In this document: in pieces, positions 8,797 through 16,530 of the stretch | Layout of the letters: every line of letters begins with the position of its first letter | Numbering within the stretch: position 1 is the stretch's first letter | Assembly: GCA_013335435.1 (NCBI GenBank) | Contig: JAAXVP010000002.1 | Coordinates: 1 to 46,257 of the forward strand | Origin: Thiobacillus sp. | Lineage (GTDB): Bacteria > Pseudomonadota > Gammaproteobacteria > Burkholderiales > Thiobacillaceae | Direction of reading: 5' to 3' | DNA length: 46,257 bases | The notes under the pieces: generated by a model | What the model was told of the DNA's origin: nothing | What the model saw: the letters and a program-made list of their open reading frames with translations, nothing else | Database searches by the model: none | Program-made: the position numbers and the translations under genes

Positions 8797-9744
8797 ATGC
8801 CCCTTTCCGACCTCGTCCACACCTTCGGCCAATGGCTGCTCGCCAAGCACGGCGAACGCGTGCACAAGATCGCCCTCGACGTCGGCTTCACCTGCCCGAA
8901 CCGGGACGGCAGCAAGGGCACCGGCGGCTGCACCTTCTGCAACAACGCCTCGTTCAGCCCCGGCAGCCGGCTCAAGAAGTCCATGGCCGAGCAGATGGCA
9001 TCCGGCCGCAGCGGCATCGGCCGACGCACCGGGGCGGGCAAGTACCTGGCCTATTTCCAGGCCTACACCAACACCTACGACGAGTACGAGCGCCTCAAGG
9101 AACTCTACGATCAGGCCCTGGAACATCCCGGCATGATCGGCCTGTCGGTGGGCACCCGGCCCGACTGCGTGCCCGACCGGGTACTCGACCTGCTGTGCGA
9201 ATACCATGACCGCGGCCTGGAGGTCTGGCTGGAACTGGGCCTGCAATCCGCCTTCGACGACAGCCTGGCGCGGGTCAACCGCGGCCATGGCTTCGCCGAG
9301 TACGCCGAGACCTGTGGCAAGGCCCGGGCGCGCGGCCTGCCAGTCTGCACCCACCTGATCGTCGGCCTGCCCGGCGAGACGGAATGGCATTACCAGCGCA
9401 CCCTGGACCGGGTACTCGACCTGGGTACCGACGGTCTCAAACTGCACCCGCTCCATGTCGTCCGCCATACCCTGCTGGCGCACCAATGGCGCCATGGCGA
9501 GTACCAGCCCATGGCCATGGAGGACTACATCCGGGTGGCCGCCGACCTGATCGAGCGTACACCGCCGGAGGTCGTCTACCACCGCGTCACCGGCACCGCG
9601 CCGGTCGACATCCTGCTGGCGCCCATGTGGTGCCAGCACAAGTGGCCGGTACTGAACGGCATCGAAAACCTGTTGAAGGAACGCGGCAGCCGCCAGGGCA
9701 GCCAGGTCGGCCGCGCCGCCACGGAACTCAAGCATGTCGCCTGA
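8797..9744 (+). CDS. yhcC: TIGR01212 family radical SAM protein (YhcC-like)
   Basis: 315-residue radical SAM enzyme of unknown substrate. The cluster-binding region CPNRDGSKGTGGCTFC is the family signature with its unusual cysteine spacing. YFQAYTNTY, the GTRPDCVPDRVLDLL region, ELGLQSAFDDSLARVNRGH and THLIVGLPGE follow in the usual order. The ATG at 8797 (MPLSDLVHTFGQWL) is chosen because the upstream in-frame extension is hydrophobic and unlike the family. It overlaps or abuts the ubiU gene, so the two are probably cotranscribed with ubiV. The co-occurrence with oxygen-independent ubiquinone genes is suggestive but not proof of a role there. Confidence 0.9.
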   Translation: MPLSDLVHTFGQWLLAKHGERVHKIALDVGFTCPNRDGSKGTGGCTFCNNASFSPGSRLKKSMAEQMASGRSGIGRRTGAGKYLAYFQAYTNTYDEYERLKELYDQALEHPGMIGLSVGTRPDCVPDRVLDLLCEYHDRGLEVWLELGLQSAFDDSLARVNRGHGFAEYAETCGKARARGLPVCTHLIVGLPGETEWHYQRTLDRVLDLGTDGLKLHPLHVVRHTLLAHQWRHGEYQPMAMEDYIRVAADLIERTPPEVVYHRVTGTAPVDILLAPMWCQHKWPVLNGIENLLKERGSRQGSQVGRAATELKHVA

Positions 9745-9762
9745 ATACTCCCCCCACCCTAA

Positions 9763-9786
9763 CCCTCCCCCGCAAGCGGGGGAGGG
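9763..9786. repeat. Palindromic REP-like element at the ubiU start
   Basis: Perfect 11-base arms CCCTCCCCCGC/GCGGGGGAGGG around a 2-base AA centre. It follows a C-rich CCCCACCCTAACC tract typical of dispersed intergenic repeats in GC-rich proteobacteria. Its right arm GGAGGGGAG doubles as the Shine-Dalgarno sequence of ubiU at 9797. Confidence 0.8.
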
Positions 9787-9796
9787 GAGACCGTTG

Positions 9797-10792
9797 TTGG
9801 AACTGATCTGCCCGGCCGGCAGCCTGCCGGCCCTCAAGGCCGCCGTCGACCACGGCGCCGACGGCGTCTACCTGGGCCTCAAGGACAACACCAACGCGCG
9901 CAACTTCGCCGGCCTCAACTTCGACGAGAAATCGCTCGCCGAAGGCATCCGCTACGCCCAGGGCAAGGGCCGCAAGGTGCTCATGGCACTCAATACCTAC
10001 CCGCAGCCCGCCAACCTGAGCCGCTGGCACCAGGCGGTGGACAAGGCGGCGACCCTGGGCGTCAACGCCGTGATCCTGGCCGACCCCGGTCTCATGGCGT
10101 ATGCCCGCAAGACCCATCCCGAGCTGCGCCTGCACCTTTCCGTGCAGGGCTCGGCGACCAACTACGAGGCGATCGAGTTCTACCGCGAACGCTACGGCGT
10201 CCAGCGCGCCGTGTTGCCGCGCGTGCTGTCCCTGGCCCAGGTCGAGAACGTGATCCAGCACACCCCGGTCGAGATCGAATTGTTCGGCTTCGGCGGCCTC
10301 TGCGTCATGGTCGAGGGCCGCTGCCTGCTGTCCTCCTATGCCTGCGGCGATTCTCCCAACACCTTCGGTGCCTGCTCGCCCGGCCATGCCGTGCGCTGGC
10401 AGCAGACCGCCAAGGGCATGGAGACCCGTCTGAACGGCATCCTCATCGACCGCTACGCCGACGACGAGAAGGCCGGCTACCCGACCCTGTGCAAGGGCCG
10501 CTTCGCCGTCCAGGGCGAGACCTACTATGCCCTCGAGGAGCCGACCAGCCTGAACAGCCTGGAGATGCTGCCCGAAATGCACCGCCTGGGCGTGGCCGCG
10601 ATCAAGATCGAGGGCCGCCAGCGCAGCCCGGCCTATGTCGCCCAGGTCACCCAGGTCTGGCGCGCCGCCATCGACGCCGTCAAACGGGCGCCTGAATCGT
10701 TCGCCGCCAAGGCCGCCTGGACCGCCCAACTCGTCAAGGTCTCCGAGGGCAGCATGCATACCCTCGGCGCCTACTACCGGCCATGGAAGTAA
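9797..10792 (+). CDS. ubiU: Ubiquinone biosynthesis protein UbiU (U32 peptidase family, 4Fe-4S)
   Basis: Partner of UbiV in oxygen-independent ring hydroxylation during ubiquinone synthesis. It carries a 4Fe-4S cluster and is not a protease despite the U32 name. Starting at TTG 9797 gives 331 residues beginning MELICPAGSLPALKAAVDHG. The four cluster cysteines then fall at 169, 176, 193 and 232, which are the E. coli UbiU numbers. An in-frame ATG at 9734 would add 21 residues encoded by a palindromic repeat and is unlikely. GGAGGGGAG (9781-9789) is the ribosome-binding site. ubiV follows after 84 bases. The third partner UbiT (SCP2 domain) is not in the window. Confidence 0.93.
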   Translation: MELICPAGSLPALKAAVDHGADGVYLGLKDNTNARNFAGLNFDEKSLAEGIRYAQGKGRKVLMALNTYPQPANLSRWHQAVDKAATLGVNAVILADPGLMAYARKTHPELRLHLSVQGSATNYEAIEFYRERYGVQRAVLPRVLSLAQVENVIQHTPVEIELFGFGGLCVMVEGRCLLSSYACGDSPNTFGACSPGHAVRWQQTAKGMETRLNGILIDRYADDEKAGYPTLCKGRFAVQGETYYALEEPTSLNSLEMLPEMHRLGVAAIKIEGRQRSPAYVAQVTQVWRAAIDAVKRAPESFAAKAAWTAQLVKVSEGSMHTLGAYYRPWK

Positions 10793-10797
10793 AACGC

Positions 10798-10846
10798 GTG
10801 ACAGAGTGACGAGTGGCAACACCGCCACGCTGTTTGACTCTGTCAC
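10798..10846. repeat. Stem-loop between ubiU and ubiV
   Basis: GTGACAGAGT (10798-10807) is perfectly complementary to ACTCTGTCAC (10837-10846), and an inner GTGGC/GCCAC pair (10813-10817, 10824-10828) lies within. No T tract follows, so it is not a standard terminator. It could set the ubiU/ubiV mRNA ratio or be part of a mobile repeat. Confidence 0.5.
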
Positions 10847-10871
10847 TTTGTCACCCTGTCACTTTGTCACC
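10840..10871. repeat. 16-bp perfect tandem repeat before ubiV
   Basis: Two exact copies of CTGTCACTTTGTCACC (10840-10855 and 10856-10871) end five bases before the ubiV ATG. Each copy itself contains two GTCAC words. They overlap the right arm of the preceding stem-loop and occupy the place of the Shine-Dalgarno sequence, which is otherwise missing. Confidence 0.75.
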
Positions 10872-10876
10872 GTCTT

Positions 10877-11767
10877 ATGAAACTCTCCCTCGGCCCGCTC
10901 CTGTATTACTGGTCCCGCGAGGACACCCTGGCCTTTTACGAGGCCGCCGCCGACTGGCCGGTCGATATCGTCTACCTGGGCGAAACGGTCTGCTCGCGCC
11001 GCCATCTGTTGCGTCTGAACGACTGGCTGGACTTGGCGGACAAACTGGCCGGGGCAGGCAAGGAAGTGGTCCTGTCCACCCTGCCGCTGATCGAGTCGGA
11101 ATCCGACCTCAAGGCCATGCGCAAGTTGATCGGCAACGGCCGGCACCTGGTCGAGGCCAACGACTTCGGCGCCGTGCGGCTGTGCGCGGAGGCCGGCATT
11201 CGCTTCGTCGCCGGACCGACGCTCAACGTCTACAACCCGGAAACCCTGGCCATGCTGGCCGAGACCGGCGCCATCCGCTGGGTGCCGCCGGTCGAGATGA
11301 ACCATGCCATGCTCAAGGCCATGCCGGTACCGGCCGGCGTGACTACCGAGGTGTTCGCCTATGGTCGCCTGCCGCTGGCCTATTCGGCGCGTTGCTTCAC
11401 CGCCCGCCACTACAACCTGCAGAAGGACGACTGCCAGTTCAAGTGCCTGGAGCACCCGGACGGCCTCACCCTGTCTACCCGCGAGGACCAGCCCTTCCTG
11501 GCCATGAACGGCATCCAGACCCAGTCGGCGCGCATCTATACCCTCGCGCACCGGGTTGGCGAACTGCGTGAGGCCGGCACCGAAGTGCTGCGGTTGTCGC
11601 CGCAATACCGCAATATGGGCGCCGTGGTGTCGTTCTTCAGGGATGCCCTGTCCGGCACCGACGTCGACCCCGGCACCCTGCGCAAATACATGTATGCCGA
11701 TCCCTGCGACGGCTATTGGCTCGGCAAGTCCGGCCAGGACTACCTGCCCGGACTTGCCGCCCAGTAG
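10877..11767 (+). CDS. ubiV: Ubiquinone biosynthesis protein UbiV (U32 peptidase family, 4Fe-4S)
   Basis: Second subunit of the UbiU-UbiV complex for anaerobic ubiquinone synthesis. It has 296 residues starting MKLSLGPLLYYWSREDTLAFY. The first cluster cysteine is Cys39 (LGETVCSRRH). The other three lie in ARCFTARHYNLQKDDCQFKC with C-x12-C-x3-C spacing, the arrangement known for E. coli UbiV. There is no obvious Shine-Dalgarno sequence; the upstream 32 bases are a GTCAC tandem repeat. Cotranscription with ubiU and the upstream radical SAM gene is likely. Confidence 0.94.
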   Translation: MKLSLGPLLYYWSREDTLAFYEAAADWPVDIVYLGETVCSRRHLLRLNDWLDLADKLAGAGKEVVLSTLPLIESESDLKAMRKLIGNGRHLVEANDFGAVRLCAEAGIRFVAGPTLNVYNPETLAMLAETGAIRWVPPVEMNHAMLKAMPVPAGVTTEVFAYGRLPLAYSARCFTARHYNLQKDDCQFKCLEHPDGLTLSTREDQPFLAMNGIQTQSARIYTLAHRVGELREAGTEVLRLSPQYRNMGAVVSFFRDALSGTDVDPGTLRKYMYADPCDGYWLGKSGQDYLPGLAAQ

Positions 11768-11778
11768 GGCGAAGAGGG

Positions 11779-11805
11779 CTGACAAAGCCAGCCGCGGCAT
11801 AGAAT
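11779..11805 (+). promoter_or_regulatory. Possible sigma70 promoter of the isochorismatase gene
   Basis: CTGACA (11779-11784) and TAGAAT (11800-11805) are separated by 15 bases, 33 bases before the ATG at 11838. The spacer is short, so this is a weak call. Confidence 0.3.
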
Positions 11806-11837
11806 AATCGGCGGATCGTCCGACACGAGTAATCTCC

Positions 11838-12380
11838 ATGCTGATTCAAGCCGACCGATCCGTACTCCTGATGATCGACCTGCAGGAGCGTCTTGCCCCG
11901 GCCATCCACGACTTCGCCGAGGTGCAGCGCCACAACGACTGGCTGCTCGGCGTCGCGCAACGCCTCGATGTCCCGGTCGTCGCGACAGTGCAATATCCAC
12001 GCGGGCTGGGCTGTATGATCCCCGCGCTGGCCGCGCCGATTCCACCCGAACACATCCTGGAGAAGATCCACTTCTCGGCCGTCGCCGAAGGCAACCTGGC
12101 TAGCCTGAACGCCATGGCACGGCCCCAGGTCGTTCTGACCGGCATCGAGGCCCATGTGTGCGTCACTCAGACCGCCTTGGACCTCATCGCCGCCGGCAAA
12201 GAGGTCTATGTCGTCGCCGAGGCGGTCGGTTCGCGTCGTCCCGAAGACAAGGAACTGGCCCTGGCTCGCCTACGCCAGGAAGGATGCCGGATCGTCTCGC
12301 GCGAGATGGTCGCCTTCGAATGGTTGCACCAGGCGGGAACCGAGCGGTTTCGGGAGATAAGCAAGGTGTTTTTGCGTTGA
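11838..12380 (+). CDS. Isochorismatase-family (cysteine) hydrolase
   Basis: 180-residue cytosolic hydrolase of the isochorismatase/nicotinamidase/YcaC superfamily. The catalytic triad is readable: Asp in LLMIDLQERL (about 14), Lys in ILEKIHFSA, and the nucleophilic Cys in GIEAHVCVTQTALDL, preceded by the usual non-proline cis-peptide region. The C-terminus REMVAFEWLHQAGTERFREI is typical of the YcaC-like branch. The substrate is not predictable. It follows ubiV on the same strand but has a possible promoter of its own. Confidence 0.88.
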   Translation: MLIQADRSVLLMIDLQERLAPAIHDFAEVQRHNDWLLGVAQRLDVPVVATVQYPRGLGCMIPALAAPIPPEHILEKIHFSAVAEGNLASLNAMARPQVVLTGIEAHVCVTQTALDLIAAGKEVYVVAEAVGSRRPEDKELALARLRQEGCRIVSREMVAFEWLHQAGTERFREISKVFLR

Positions 12381-12416
12381 TAAAATGCTGAATAACAATA
12401 ATATTTTTTAATTTCA

Positions 12417-12438
12417 GAATGGCCCATATGGGCCATTC
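12417..12438. repeat. 22-bp perfect palindrome upstream of the PEP-CTERM gene
   Basis: GAATGGCCCAT followed directly by its exact complement, with no spacer. It lies in an AT-rich gap 36 bases after the isochorismatase stop and about 65 bases before the PEP-CTERM start. It lacks a following T tract on either strand, so an operator or a transcript-end cruciform are both possible. Confidence 0.7.
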
Positions 12439-12502
12439 ACTTATGGACACGGTGAATTACACTCCTGATTAGGTACTTTTACTTTTATGTAAGGTCTTGA
12501 TC

Positions 12503-13549
12503 ATGCGTGCCACCACATTGTGTCTATCTTTCGTCTCCATAGGGCTGCTCGCCGCAGGCGCGGGAGAAGCGAATGCATCGACGGTGAATTTTGGACTGTT
12601 CGGTGCATCTTCGAGTAGTTCTGGTGGCCGTTCGCAAGGCCAGGCCAGCCAGAGCAAAGCCAACAAAAACACCTCGCCTACTGCGGCTTCCTCGACCTCG
12701 AAAGGCTCAGCCGCAATCAAAACGGGCAAGCAAACCACCATTCAATCTAAAAGTCGGAAGACCTCCAGCCCGACTTTGCTGGCGGCTTCAGGCAACTCCC
12801 TCGCATCTCAACTCGGGGCGAGGTCCAGCCGGGGTTCCGGCTCCAGCGGCAATTCCGGCTCCAGCGGCAATTCCGGTTCCAGCGGCAATTCCGGTTCCAG
12901 CGGCAATTCCGGTTCCAGCGGTAATTCCGGTTCCAGCGGTAATTCCGGTTCCAGCGGTAATTCCGGTTCCAGTGGAAGCACTGAGCCTCCGGTTCTTTTG
13001 GCCGCGAGCACCGAGCCGTCCTGGGTTGAACTGAGCACTACCAATAGCCCCCTGAGCATCAGCTATGTGCAAGGCCAAGCTACTCTCAATGCGACGGTGA
13101 ACTATTCGCCGTCACCCGCGAACGAAATCTGGTACCTCGATGGCACCGTCGGCGGCGGACAAAGCGCCGAAAACATTCTGGCTGTGATCGCGGCCCAGTT
13201 CACCGTCAATCCCACGACGCTCGCCTATGTTTCCGGCTGCGACAAACCGACTGCCGAGTGCACCCAGGCGACCGGTGGGACGGCCACCGGCCTGTACAGC
13301 AATACCTTCACGAGCGATTTGGCCTTTACGTATCTTGCGGTCCACTATGGCGGCGGCGAGTTGCTGTTCCATTGGGATGACGCCATCAACTTCTTCGAGA
13401 TCGGCGGCCTCCCGAATGGCTTGAGCAACTACCGGGCCTATTCCGACGTCGTCACCGCCGTACCGCTGCCGGCCTCGTTGCCGCTGATGCTGTCTGGCCT
13501 CGGCTTGCTCGGCTATTTCGGCTGGCGCAAGCGCAACCTGGCAGCCTGA
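12503..13549 (+). CDS. PEP-CTERM-type sorted protein with GSSGNS repeats
   Basis: Exported protein of 348 residues. The N-terminal signal peptide is MRATTLCLSFVSIGLLAAGA. A Ser/Thr/Lys-rich segment follows, then about eight GSSG units joined by seven NS pairs (residues about 112-158), then a globular region with two cysteines (SGCDKPTAECTQ). The C-terminal sorting signal VPLPASLPLMLSGLGLLGYF plus WRKR is the PEP-CTERM tripartite form (motif, membrane helix, basic tail) read by exosortase. The ATG at 12503 is preferred over TTG 12497 because AAGG lies at a proper distance. Such proteins usually go to the exopolysaccharide matrix or cell surface. The molecular function is unknown. Confidence 0.85.
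   Translation: MRATTLCLSFVSIGLLAAGAGEANASTVNFGLFGASSSSSGGRSQGQASQSKANKNTSPTAASSTSKGSAAIKTGKQTTIQSKSRKTSSPTLLAASGNSLASQLGARSSRGSGSSGNSGSSGNSGSSGNSGSSGNSGSSGNSGSSGNSGSSGNSGSSGSTEPPVLLAASTEPSWVELSTTNSPLSISYVQGQATLNATVNYSPSPANEIWYLDGTVGGGQSAENILAVIAAQFTVNPTTLAYVSGCDKPTAECTQATGGTATGLYSNTFTSDLAFTYLAVHYGGGELLFHWDDAINFFEIGGLPNGLSNYRAYSDVVTAVPLPASLPLMLSGLGLLGYFGWRKRNLAA
12838..12975. repeat. 18-bp coding tandem repeat (GSSGNS)
   Basis: About seven and a half copies of an 18-base unit built on GGCAATTCCGGTTCCAGC, with copy-specific C/T changes (GGC versus GGT in the last three, GGCTCC versus GGTTCC in the first two). The pattern shows stepwise duplication. Each unit adds six residues without changing the frame. 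Confidence 0.9.
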
Positions 13550-13569
13550 TCGACAGCAGAGCCCAGAAG

Positions 13570-13593
13570 ACGGGGGCTGCGGCCCCCGTTTTT
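13570..13593 (+). terminator. Rho-independent terminator of the PEP-CTERM gene
   Basis: Stem ACGGGGGC/GCCCCCGT (13570-13577 and 13582-13589) with a 4-base loop, followed by five T. It lies 20 bases after the stop. On the minus strand no T tract follows, so it does not terminate arcC. Confidence 0.88.
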
Positions 13594-14522
13594 CATCGTC
13601 TGGCCTGGTTTGAATCCTGTGGCCGCGCCACGCGGGTACCGGCCCTGCCGTCGAGGATATCGGCGGCATCTTCGAGTCGGCCGATCCCGGCCAGACGGCC
13701 GCCGTCCAGGACAAAACGGCAGGCCGCCTCGACCTTGGCGGCCATGGATCCGGGTGCGAAGGTCAGGACGGCCAGTTCGGCCGGCGTAATCTCTCCTATC
13801 GCGCAGGCCGAGGCCGTGCCCCAATCGCGGTACACCGCATCGACGTCGGTAAGCAGGAGCAGGGCATCCGCCGACAGTTCGCGTGCCAGCAGGGCAGCGG
13901 TCCGATCCTTGTCGATGACGGCCTCGACACCGTGCATGCTGTTCCGCCCGTCCACCGCAACCGGGATCCCACCTCCTCCCGCGCAGACGACCAGGGTGCC
14001 GGCGGCCGCCAGTTGCCGGATGGCGGCCATCTCCAAAATCCGCTGCGGCTTAGGCGAGGCGACCATCCGGCGCCAGCCATTCCCCTCGCGTGCGAAGCGC
14101 CAGCCGAAGCGTCCCGTCAGACGTAGCGCCTCCGCTTCAGGCAGCACTGGCCCGATCGGCTTGTCGGGATTACGGAAGGCCGGATCGGCAGGGTCCACCT
14201 CGACCTGGGTCAGCAGGGTGGCCACCGGTCGGCCGGCCAGGCGATTTTCCAGTTCCTGCTCGATCAGGTAGCCGATCATGCCCTCCGAGCCGGCATCCAA
14301 CACATCCAGGGGATAGGCCGGGCTGGCACCGGCCTGACTGGTCTGCATGGCCAGCCAGCCGACTTGGGGACCGTTGCCGTGGCAGACGATCACTTCGTGC
14401 CGTTCAGCTATCTGAGCAACCGCTTTGGCGGCCAGTGCCAGATTGTGGCGCTGGTGAGCCAGGTCGGCTGCCTCGCCCCGGCGCTGGAGGGCGTTGCCGC
14501 CCAGGGCGATCACGACGCGCAT
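13593..14522 (-). CDS. arcC: Carbamate kinase
   Basis: Amino-acid-kinase-fold enzyme that interconverts carbamoyl phosphate plus ADP with ATP plus carbamate. The 309 residues from ATG 14522 begin MRVVIALGGNALQRRGE. Family motifs follow: VCHGNGPQVGWLA, LLTQVEVDPADPAF, the KPIGPV segment, VVCAGGGGIPV, VIDKDRTAALLA, LLLLTDVDAVYRDWG and FAPGSMAAKVEAA. Neither arginine deiminase (arcA) nor ornithine transcarbamylase (arcB) is nearby. The gene overlaps its upstream neighbour, a COG2403 GTPase, by 13 bases, so the two form an operon. A fermentative arginine role is therefore doubtful; the partner suggests another source or use of carbamoyl phosphate. Confidence 0.95.
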   Translation of the reverse strand: MRVVIALGGNALQRRGEAADLAHQRHNLALAAKAVAQIAERHEVIVCHGNGPQVGWLAMQTSQAGASPAYPLDVLDAGSEGMIGYLIEQELENRLAGRPVATLLTQVEVDPADPAFRNPDKPIGPVLPEAEALRLTGRFGWRFAREGNGWRRMVASPKPQRILEMAAIRQLAAAGTLVVCAGGGGIPVAVDGRNSMHGVEAVIDKDRTAALLARELSADALLLLTDVDAVYRDWGTASACAIGEITPAELAVLTFAPGSMAAKVEAACRFVLDGGRLAGIGRLEDAADILDGRAGTRVARPQDSNQARR

Positions 14523-15844
14523 GGCAATCCGGCCAGGAAGGCGTCGAGCCGGCCGGCCAGGCCTGGGCTTTCGGTCTCGGCGTAGTCGTAGCGGGCGCGC
14601 AGCACCGGCTTGTCGAGCCTGACCAGCCGACACAGGTCGATGGGCGAGGCCGAAACCACCCTGTCGGCCGGCACGGCATTCAGGGTGGCGCACAGGTCGT
14701 CCAGTTGTGCCTCGGAATAGCCCAGGGCGGGCAACACATCGGTGAGATGAGGGTAACGGGCATAGGCGGCGGCGATTTCGGGGGCGGCCCAGGGGCGCGG
14801 ATCGACGATTATTGCGCCAGCCTGGGTCGCCGCCAGCCAACCGGCTCCGTGTGCCATGCCGCCGTGGGTGACGGTCGGACCGTCCTCGACGACCACCACA
14901 CGCTTGCCTCGTATCGTGTCCGGTTCGTCCAGGCTGGCCGGGGAGGCGGCAAGGATGACCTCGGCGCCCGGATTGACCCGGCGCACGTTGGCGATGACCC
15001 GCTCGACATCGGCAACCGGGACGCTGTCGGTCTTCACGACCACCACGGTATCGGCCATGCGCAGGGTGGCTTCACCGGGGTGATAGGCGATCTCGTGGCC
15101 TGGCCGCAACGGGTCGACCAGGCAGATGTGCCAATCGGGACGGATGAACGGGAAATCGTTGTTGCCGCCTTCCCAAAGGATGAGGTCGTTCTCCGATTCG
15201 GCCAGGGCCAGGATGCGACCGTAGTCGACACCGGCGTAAACGGCATGGCCGATGGCCAGGTGGGGTTCGTATTCCTCGCGTTCCTCGACGGTGCAGTGGG
15301 CGGCGGCCAATTCCGCGCTACTGGCGAAGCGCTGCACTGCCTGCTCCTTGAGGTTGCCGTAGGGCATGGGATGGCGGATCACCCCGGCACGCAGGCCGCG
15401 TTCCTTGAGCAGGCGGGCCAGGTAGCGGCCGGTCTGCGACTTGCCGCAACCGGTGCGTACGGCGGTGACGGCGATGACCGGCAGGCGCGCGCGCAATTGT
15501 GTCGCGTTTGGGCCGAGCAGGGCGAAATCGGCCCCCGCCGCCAGGGTGCGCGAGGCCAGGTGCATGACCTGCTCATGGGCAACATCGCTGTAGGCGAAGA
15601 CCACCTGGTCGATCTTTTCCCGTCGGATCAACTGATCCAGTTCGGCCTCGTCCAGGATCGGAATGCCATCGGGGTAGCGCGGGCCGGCCAGTTCGGGCGG
15701 ATAGCGGCGGCCGGCGATGCCGGCGATCTGGGCGGCGGTGAAGGCGACCACCTCGACTGCCGGATCGTCGCGATACACCACGTTGAAGTTGTGAAAGTCG
15801 CGTCCCGCCGCGCCCAGGATCACGATGCGCCGTACGGCCGCCAT
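14510..15844 (-). CDS. COG2403 GTPase / cyclic 2,3-diphosphoglycerate synthetase family protein
   Basis: 444 residues from ATG 15844, chosen for AAGGAGG five bases upstream; an in-frame start 33 bases earlier has no such site. The N-terminus RRIVILGAAGRDFHNFNVVY is a Rossmann-like strand-loop-helix. The P-loop is ITAVRTGCGKSQTGRYLARL (about 124-146), with nucleotide-binding segments ILWEGGNNDFPF and VVVVKTDSV further on. Archaeal relatives include cyclic 2,3-diphosphoglycerate synthetase, but most bacterial members have no known reaction. The overlap with carbamate kinase implies linked function: both chemistries form mixed phosphate anhydrides. Function here is not established. Confidence 0.78.
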   Translation of the reverse strand: MAAVRRIVILGAAGRDFHNFNVVYRDDPAVEVVAFTAAQIAGIAGRRYPPELAGPRYPDGIPILDEAELDQLIRREKIDQVVFAYSDVAHEQVMHLASRTLAAGADFALLGPNATQLRARLPVIAVTAVRTGCGKSQTGRYLARLLKERGLRAGVIRHPMPYGNLKEQAVQRFASSAELAAAHCTVEEREEYEPHLAIGHAVYAGVDYGRILALAESENDLILWEGGNNDFPFIRPDWHICLVDPLRPGHEIAYHPGEATLRMADTVVVVKTDSVPVADVERVIANVRRVNPGAEVILAASPASLDEPDTIRGKRVVVVEDGPTVTHGGMAHGAGWLAATQAGAIIVDPRPWAAPEIAAAYARYPHLTDVLPALGYSEAQLDDLCATLNAVPADRVVSASPIDLCRLVRLDKPVLRARYDYAETESPGLAGRLDAFLAGLPCAS

Positions 15845-15906
15845 GTCCGCCTCCTTGCCGACCTCGTCCACCTTCATTATCGGTCAGACGGGCGGAGAAG
15901 CAGGAC

Positions 15907-16530
15907 TCAGTCGTTGCCCAGTACGTCCGCCCCGCGGGGCGGCTTGAAACGGAACAGGTCGCCGCCGATGGGCGGGTTGTTCTTCATGCCGGTGAATTTC
16001 AGGTTGGTCTTCTGGCCGAAGTTGTCCTTCAGCTCCATGGCCACCAGCGTGTTGTCGCGGAAGCCCAGGCGCACCAGTTCGAAGGTGCCTTCCTTGCTCT
16101 TCGGGCTGGCTTCCAGCCAGTCGATGCCGTCCTGGGTGCCGCCGTCCTTCAGGTTGAAGTACTTGTCGAGGTCGTTGCTGCCGGCGAGGAGGGCGGCCGG
16201 GCTCTCGCCGATCGACTGGTCGAGCTTCTTGACCGTGACCTGTTCCAGGTCGGCGTCGTAGATCCAAATTTTTTGGCCGTCGCCGACGATCAGTTGCTCG
16301 TAAGGCTTGCGGTAGACCCAGCGGAACTTGCCGGGGCGGGAGAAATACAGCTCGCCCGAGGTCTCCTGGGTCTTGCGGCCGTTGCGGTCGTAGACAACCT
16401 GGCTGAAGCTGCCGCTCAGGGTCCTGGTGGCATTGGCGAAATCGTGCAGGCGCTGGACGGCGTCCGCCCTGGCCGCGCAGGGCAGGGCAAGGGCCAGGAC
16501 GGCGAGGGCGGCGATGAGGGGCTTAGTCAT
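15907..16530 (-). CDS. lolA: Outer-membrane lipoprotein carrier protein LolA
   Basis: Periplasmic chaperone that takes lipoproteins from LolCDE to LolB. The 207 residues start with signal peptide [19 protein letters not shown], cleaved near ARA. The mature region shows the half-barrel signature [32 protein letters not shown] and [20 protein letters not shown]. The ATG at 16530 overlaps the end of ftsK by 8 bases, so the genes are translationally coupled; the ftsK-lolA order is common in proteobacteria. An ATG 12 bases further upstream is possible. Confidence 0.95.
   Translation of the reverse strand: MTKPLIAALAVLALALPCAARADAVQRLHDFANATRTLSGSFSQVVYDRNGRKTQETSGELYFSRPGKFRWVYRKPYEQLIVGDGQKIWIYDADLEQVTVKKLDQSIGESPAALLAGSNDLDKYFNLKDGGTQDGIDWLEASPKSKEGTFELVRLGFRDNTLVAMELKDNFGQKTNLKFTGMKNNPPIGGDLFRFKPPRGADVLGND

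Noticed and set aside
12838-12975. CRISPR-like short direct repeats
   Set aside because: The 18-base units are contiguous with no spacers and lie in frame within a coding region; no cas gene is present.
14090-16261. 723-codon ORF on the plus strand
   Set aside because: Antisense of arcC, the COG2403 gene and lolA, crossing three real genes; composition is low-complexity and no motif is present.
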